A program made the translations under genes and the position numbers. The notes beneath the pieces are model-generated. The model was not told the DNA's origin and did not search any database. It was given only the letters and a program-made list of their open reading frames with translations. Positions 5,931-7,838 of a DNA stretch of 7,838 bases are shown in pieces (positions within the stretch are counted from its first letter, which is position 1; each line of letters begins with the position of its first letter). This stretch comes from DASXTS01 sp036505275 (GTDB taxonomy: Bacteria > Actinomycetota > Actinomycetes > Mycobacteriales > Pseudonocardiaceae). The stretch covers positions 1 through 7,838 of the forward strand of contig DASXTS010000375.1 in the NCBI GenBank assembly GCA_036505275.1, read 5' to 3'.

Positions 5931-5983
5931 CGGTCCCGAAGCACCGGTCTTGGCCAGGTCTTGGCCAGCGTGCTTCGGGACCG
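5931..5983 (-). terminator. Large 14-bp perfect stem-loop between convergent genes
   Basis: CGGTCCCGAAGCAC (5931-5944) pairs perfectly with GTGCTTCGGGACCG (5970-5983). The 25-base loop holds a perfect tandem repeat, GGTCTTGGCCA at 5946-5956 and 5957-5967. Their TGGCCA cores can pair with each other and extend the hairpin. It lies about 30 bp beyond the HNH gene stop and far beyond the operon stop, so it is best read as a terminator for the minus-strand gene, possibly for both directions. There is no T-tract, as often in actinobacteria. Confidence 0.55.
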
Positions 5984-5993
5984 TTCGGAGTCC

Positions 5994-6021
5994 CGCGGGC
6001 CTTTCGTCTTATCAGGCCGCG
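5994..6021 (-). terminator. Hairpin overlapping the HNH gene stop codon
   Basis: On the minus strand CGCGGCCT (6021-6014) pairs with AGGCC (6002-5998) and GCG (5996-5994), leaving one bulged C, around an 11-base loop. The stop codon TGA at 6014-6012 lies at the loop edge. It may act with the large stem-loop just downstream as a double terminator. There is no T-tract. Confidence 0.4.
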
Positions 6022-7229
6022 CATGGGTGCACCGTGTTTCGTCGGGGTCGTCGTAATGGATCAATATACGGTGGTGGATAGAACTCCGGTCGCCCATTGA
6101 CGATGGCGCACTCCCACTCCGAATGGTGGATCAATCGGTGGTGAAAACCACAGAGTAGGAGCAGATTATTCAGGTCGGTCGGCCCACCATCGGCCCAGTG
6201 GGTGACATGATGCCCATGGCACCAACGGTGCGGACGACTGCAGCCCGGGAATGCGCAGCCCCCGTCCCGCACGATCAGCGCGCGGCGTTGGCCGGTGGAG
6301 ACGGTGTAGCTGCCGCGCCCAATGTCCAGCGGTTCGGAGTTGGCGCCCAGCACCACCGGGACAACTTTGCAATCGCAGGCGATGCGCCGCGCCGAGGCGG
6401 CGTCCAGCAATCCGGCGCCGTCCAGCAGCGCGGTGCCCAGCCCGTCGCGCAGGTCCCGCAGCGGGATGGTGACCAGCACGTGCGGCCTCTCGCCGGCCTG
6501 CGTGGGCAGCTCGGCATTGGCGGCGGCCAGGTGCAGGATCTCGACCAGCGCCTCGCCGTGGCGTTCGGCCGGGGTGCGCGGGTCCGGACCCACGTCGGTG
6601 CCGGGTCGGGGCTTGGCCACGGGGCTGATCACGGTGTGGAACAGCGCGGAGGCCTCCGGGTCCAGCTCACCGCGAAACGCCAGCCGCCCGTCGCGTTTGG
6701 TGACGAAGTGCAGCTCGTTGACCGGGTTGACCAGGTCCACCTCCGCCGGCGGTTTCCCGTCCTGGTCCAGCCGGGCGCGCACCTGCTCACCGAGCTTGGT
6801 CAGGGTGCCGGCGTCCATGGTGCCGGCGGCCCGTACCAGCACGTCCTCGGCGTGCCGCCGCTGGTCCAGGGTGATCGACGACGGCAGCCCGGTGAGGGTC
6901 CTGGCGATGGTGGCCACGTGCTCGGGCCCCAGCTCGCCGGCGCGCAGCGCGGCCGCGGTGGCCGGCAGCGCTGCCTCGACGGTGCCGCCGCAGACCAGGT
7001 CGACCTCGGTGACGGCGTGCGCTTGTTCGATGCGCCGGTTGGCTTCGCTACGGCTGATACGCAGCACGCCCCGCAGGAATTCGGCCAAGCTCGGGTAGCC
7101 GCGTTCGCCGGCGACATTTCGGGTTTCCAGCTCGGCGATGAGCTCGAGTTGCGCGGCGTAGTCTTGGCGGATGCGGGTTTCGAGGTCGCGGAGGGCGTGC
7201 ACCAGTTCGGTGCTGTCGTGTTGCCACAT
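6012..7229 (-). CDS. DUF222 and HNH endonuclease domain protein
   Basis: This 405-residue protein belongs to the large actinobacterial family with an N-terminal DUF222 region (about 10-260) and a C-terminal HNH nuclease domain, related to the REP13E12 proteins of mycobacteria. The nuclease motif is intact: Cys325 and Cys330 (CAFPGC), Cys337, His340-His341 and His344-Trp345 (CHGHHVTHW), Asn355, Cys360, His363-His364 and His368. It is thus likely a metal-dependent DNA-cleaving protein; the target and biological role of the family are poorly known. The DUF222 part is helical and charged (RISRSEANRRIEQAHAV at 57-73). The ATG at 7229 was chosen because a GGGGAGGGGA purine run lies just before it and a promoter just upstream; an in-frame extension to 7361 crosses the promoter and looks non-coding. 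It faces the transporter operon and shows no functional link to it. Such genes occur in many copies per genome. Confidence 0.9.
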   Translation of the reverse strand: MWQHDSTELVHALRDLETRIRQDYAAQLELIAELETRNVAGERGYPSLAEFLRGVLRISRSEANRRIEQAHAVTEVDLVCGGTVEAALPATAAALRAGELGPEHVATIARTLTGLPSSITLDQRRHAEDVLVRAAGTMDAGTLTKLGEQVRARLDQDGKPPAEVDLVNPVNELHFVTKRDGRLAFRGELDPEASALFHTVISPVAKPRPGTDVGPDPRTPAERHGEALVEILHLAAANAELPTQAGERPHVLVTIPLRDLRDGLGTALLDGAGLLDAASARRIACDCKVVPVVLGANSEPLDIGRGSYTVSTGQRRALIVRDGGCAFPGCSRPHRWCHGHHVTHWADGGPTDLNNLLLLCGFHHRLIHHSEWECAIVNGRPEFYPPPYIDPLRRPRRNTVHPCAA

Positions 7230-7248
7230 TCCCCTCCCCACCCGACCG

Positions 7249-7276
7249 ATTCTACCCGCCCGGCACCGAATTGCAA
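7249..7276 (-). promoter_or_regulatory. Promoter of the HNH gene
   Basis: On the minus strand TTGCAA (7276-7271) and TAGAAT (7254-7249) are separated by 16 bp, a good match to the housekeeping -35/-10 pattern. Transcription would start near 7242, leaving a leader of about 13 bases that includes the ribosome binding site. This explains why the longer open frame is not used. Confidence 0.6.
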
Positions 7277-7302
7277 CACTATCCGCGGAGAAAACGCAAC
7301 GA

Positions 7303-7347
7303 GCGCCGCGCGGGAAATGGACGACGGACAATTTCCCCGCGCGGCGC
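7303..7347 (-). repeat. Imperfect 16-bp stem-loop upstream of the HNH promoter
   Basis: GCGCCGCGC (7303-7311), GGG (7312-7314) and AAAT (7315-7318) pair with ATTT (7331-7334), CCC (one extra C bulged) and GCGCGGCGC (7339-7347), around a 12-base loop. Read on the minus strand it is followed by the T-rich TCGTTGCGTTTTCTCC, so it could end transcription from the membrane-protein gene at 7509-7838 before the HNH promoter. It could instead be an operator. Confidence 0.5.
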
Positions 7348-7378
7348 CCAAAAAACCACAACGGTCACCTCATGATCA

Positions 7379-7394
7379 GATGATGAGATGATGA
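7379..7394. repeat. Tandem GATGATGA repeat, two units
   Basis: GATGATGA occurs twice head to tail (7379-7386, 7387-7394), just after CATGATCA (7372-7379), in an otherwise GC-rich genome. It may be simple slippage or a regulator site about 100 bp upstream of the HNH promoter. Confidence 0.55.
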
Positions 7395-7508
7395 GTAGGT
7401 ACCGCAACCGGCCGGACCGGTGGACTTGACTCGGGACGGCCGCCCAGACCTCCTGGATGTCGGACGCGCCGCTTGCGATGCAGCGCGACCATGGCTGCCT
7501 GCGGACAA

Positions 7509-7688
7509 TTACTGAACGTCGGTTGTCGGCACGGTGAGACCGTTCCCGCACCGCTGCGTCCACGCCCGTGACCCCCGCCATATCGGCCACGCCGAACAAG
7601 CCACAAGCAGGGTGACGACCAGGAACCCGATCAAGACCAGGACCAAGGTCCGGTCAAGCCACCGGGTCGACCAGGGCCCGCCGCACAT
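7509..7688 (-). CDS. Short membrane ORF, probably the frameshifted 3' end of the upstream fragment
   Basis: The minus-strand frame from ATG at 7688 to TAA at 7509 encodes 59 residues: an N-terminal MCGGPWSTRWLDR, one clear membrane helix (TLVLVLIGFLVVTLLVA, about 14-30), then a polar tail ending TTDVQ. No ribosome binding site precedes the ATG. The same frame is open further upstream, reading GLFDMCGGPW, which joins smoothly to the IALG of the neighbouring fragment if one G of a GGGG run is removed. I therefore think it is the C-terminal part of one protein rather than a separate gene. I do not recognise the family. Confidence 0.4.
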   Translation of the reverse strand: MCGGPWSTRWLDRTLVLVLIGFLVVTLLVACSAWPIWRGSRAWTQRCGNGLTVPTTDVQ

Positions 7689-7838
7689 GTCGAACAGGCC
7701 CCAGCGCGATGCCGCCGAGCATGCCGAACAGCACCAGCCCGATCGCGCCGCTGCCCTGACCGGTGGTCAGCAGGGTGGTGATGGCGCCGGGCAGGGACAG
7801 GGCCGCGACCGGGAACAGCAGCGGCACGAAGACCTGCC
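7654..7838 (-). CDS. C-terminal part of an unidentified membrane protein, cut by the window edge
   Basis: A minus-strand frame enters from the window edge (first full codon 7836-7834) and runs 60 codons to TGA at 7656-7654. It reads QVFVPLLFPVAALSLPGAIT at the start and contains a second hydrophobic stretch, GAIGLVLFGMLGGIALG (about 30-46), so two membrane segments are visible. GC-rich third positions and hydrophobic pattern support coding. The last 14 residues (PVRHVRRALVDPVA) are unlike the rest and follow a GGGG run at 7699-7702, consistent with a frameshift into the frame continued by the ORF at 7509-7688. Function unknown. Confidence 0.5.
   Translation of the reverse strand, partial: QVFVPLLFPVAALSLPGAITTLLTTGQGSGAIGLVLFGMLGGIALGPVRHVRRALVDPVA

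Larger units (their letters stand above)
5519..5993. other. Intergenic region dense in repeats and inverted repeats
   Basis: This stretch of about 475 bp lies between the convergent operon and HNH gene. Open frames cross it on both strands, but their translations are low-complexity (Gly/Leu, Pro/Arg or Asp/Pro runs from the hexamers) and they lack ribosome binding sites, so I do not call a gene. It holds at least seven separate repeat or hairpin elements, listed individually. No transposase, integrase or clear insertion-sequence ends are visible. Confidence 0.8.
7277..7508. other. Gene-free stretch upstream of the HNH promoter
   Basis: No credible gene is seen. Positions 7260-7400 are clearly less GC-rich than the surroundings, with AAAACG, AAAAAACC and ATGATCAGATGATG. 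It contains the hairpin at 7303-7347 and the tandem repeat at 7379-7394. A weak ACCGG/CCGGT inverted repeat lies at 7407-7421. The low-GC patch suits a promoter or regulatory zone. Confidence 0.5.

Noticed and set aside
5609..6100. Plus-strand open frames across the repeat region
   Set aside because: They overlap the hairpins and the HNH 3' end, have repeat-driven composition and no recognisable domain.
6198..7391. Long plus-strand open frame opposite the HNH gene
   Set aside because: It is the antisense shadow of the HNH gene, a common effect of high GC content. The minus-strand product has intact catalytic motifs.

Overview
The window is high-GC DNA from an actinomycete. The evidence is strong G/C bias at third codon positions, GTG starts, 4-bp translational overlaps, and a DUF222-HNH endonuclease gene of the kind abundant in Mycobacteriales and Pseudonocardiales. 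The genus cannot be fixed from sequence alone.

Positions 1-90 hold the first 30 codons of a divergently transcribed gene on the minus strand, which I cannot identify. From about 156 to 5518 a tight plus-strand operon encodes a complete branched-chain amino acid type (HAAT/Liv) ABC importer: ATPase LivG-like, ATPase LivF-like, a lipoprotein solute-binding protein, and permeases LivH-like and LivM-like. It ends with a short-chain dehydrogenase. That last enzyme carries the complete 3-hydroxybutyrate dehydrogenase set of catalytic and carboxylate-binding residues (Gln83, Ser131, His133, Lys141, Tyr144, Lys148, Gln185). The reading I favour is that the importer brings in 3-hydroxybutyrate or a related short hydroxy/oxo acid, which the dehydrogenase oxidises to the 3-oxo acid in the cytoplasm. 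The substrate is inferred, not shown.

Positions 5519-6011 separate this operon from a convergent gene. The stretch has no credible gene but is full of structure. It holds a G-rich hexamer array with G-quadruplex potential, an almost gap-free cloverleaf (long stem enclosing three back-to-back hairpins with no unpaired base at the junction), a second long hairpin, a small palindrome, a second hexamer array, a triple CCATGG repeat, and a 14-bp perfect stem whose loop contains a tandem repeat. This is the part of the window I find least explained by ordinary annotation.

Positions 6012-7229 (minus) encode a full-length DUF222-HNH endonuclease-like protein with a good promoter (TTGCAA-16-TAGAAT). 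Upstream of that promoter are an imperfect hairpin and a short tandem repeat. Positions 7509-7838 (minus) hold the end of a small membrane protein that appears split by a +1 frameshift in a GGGG run, or else two short membrane ORFs. No tRNA, rRNA, CRISPR array or recognisable insertion sequence was seen.
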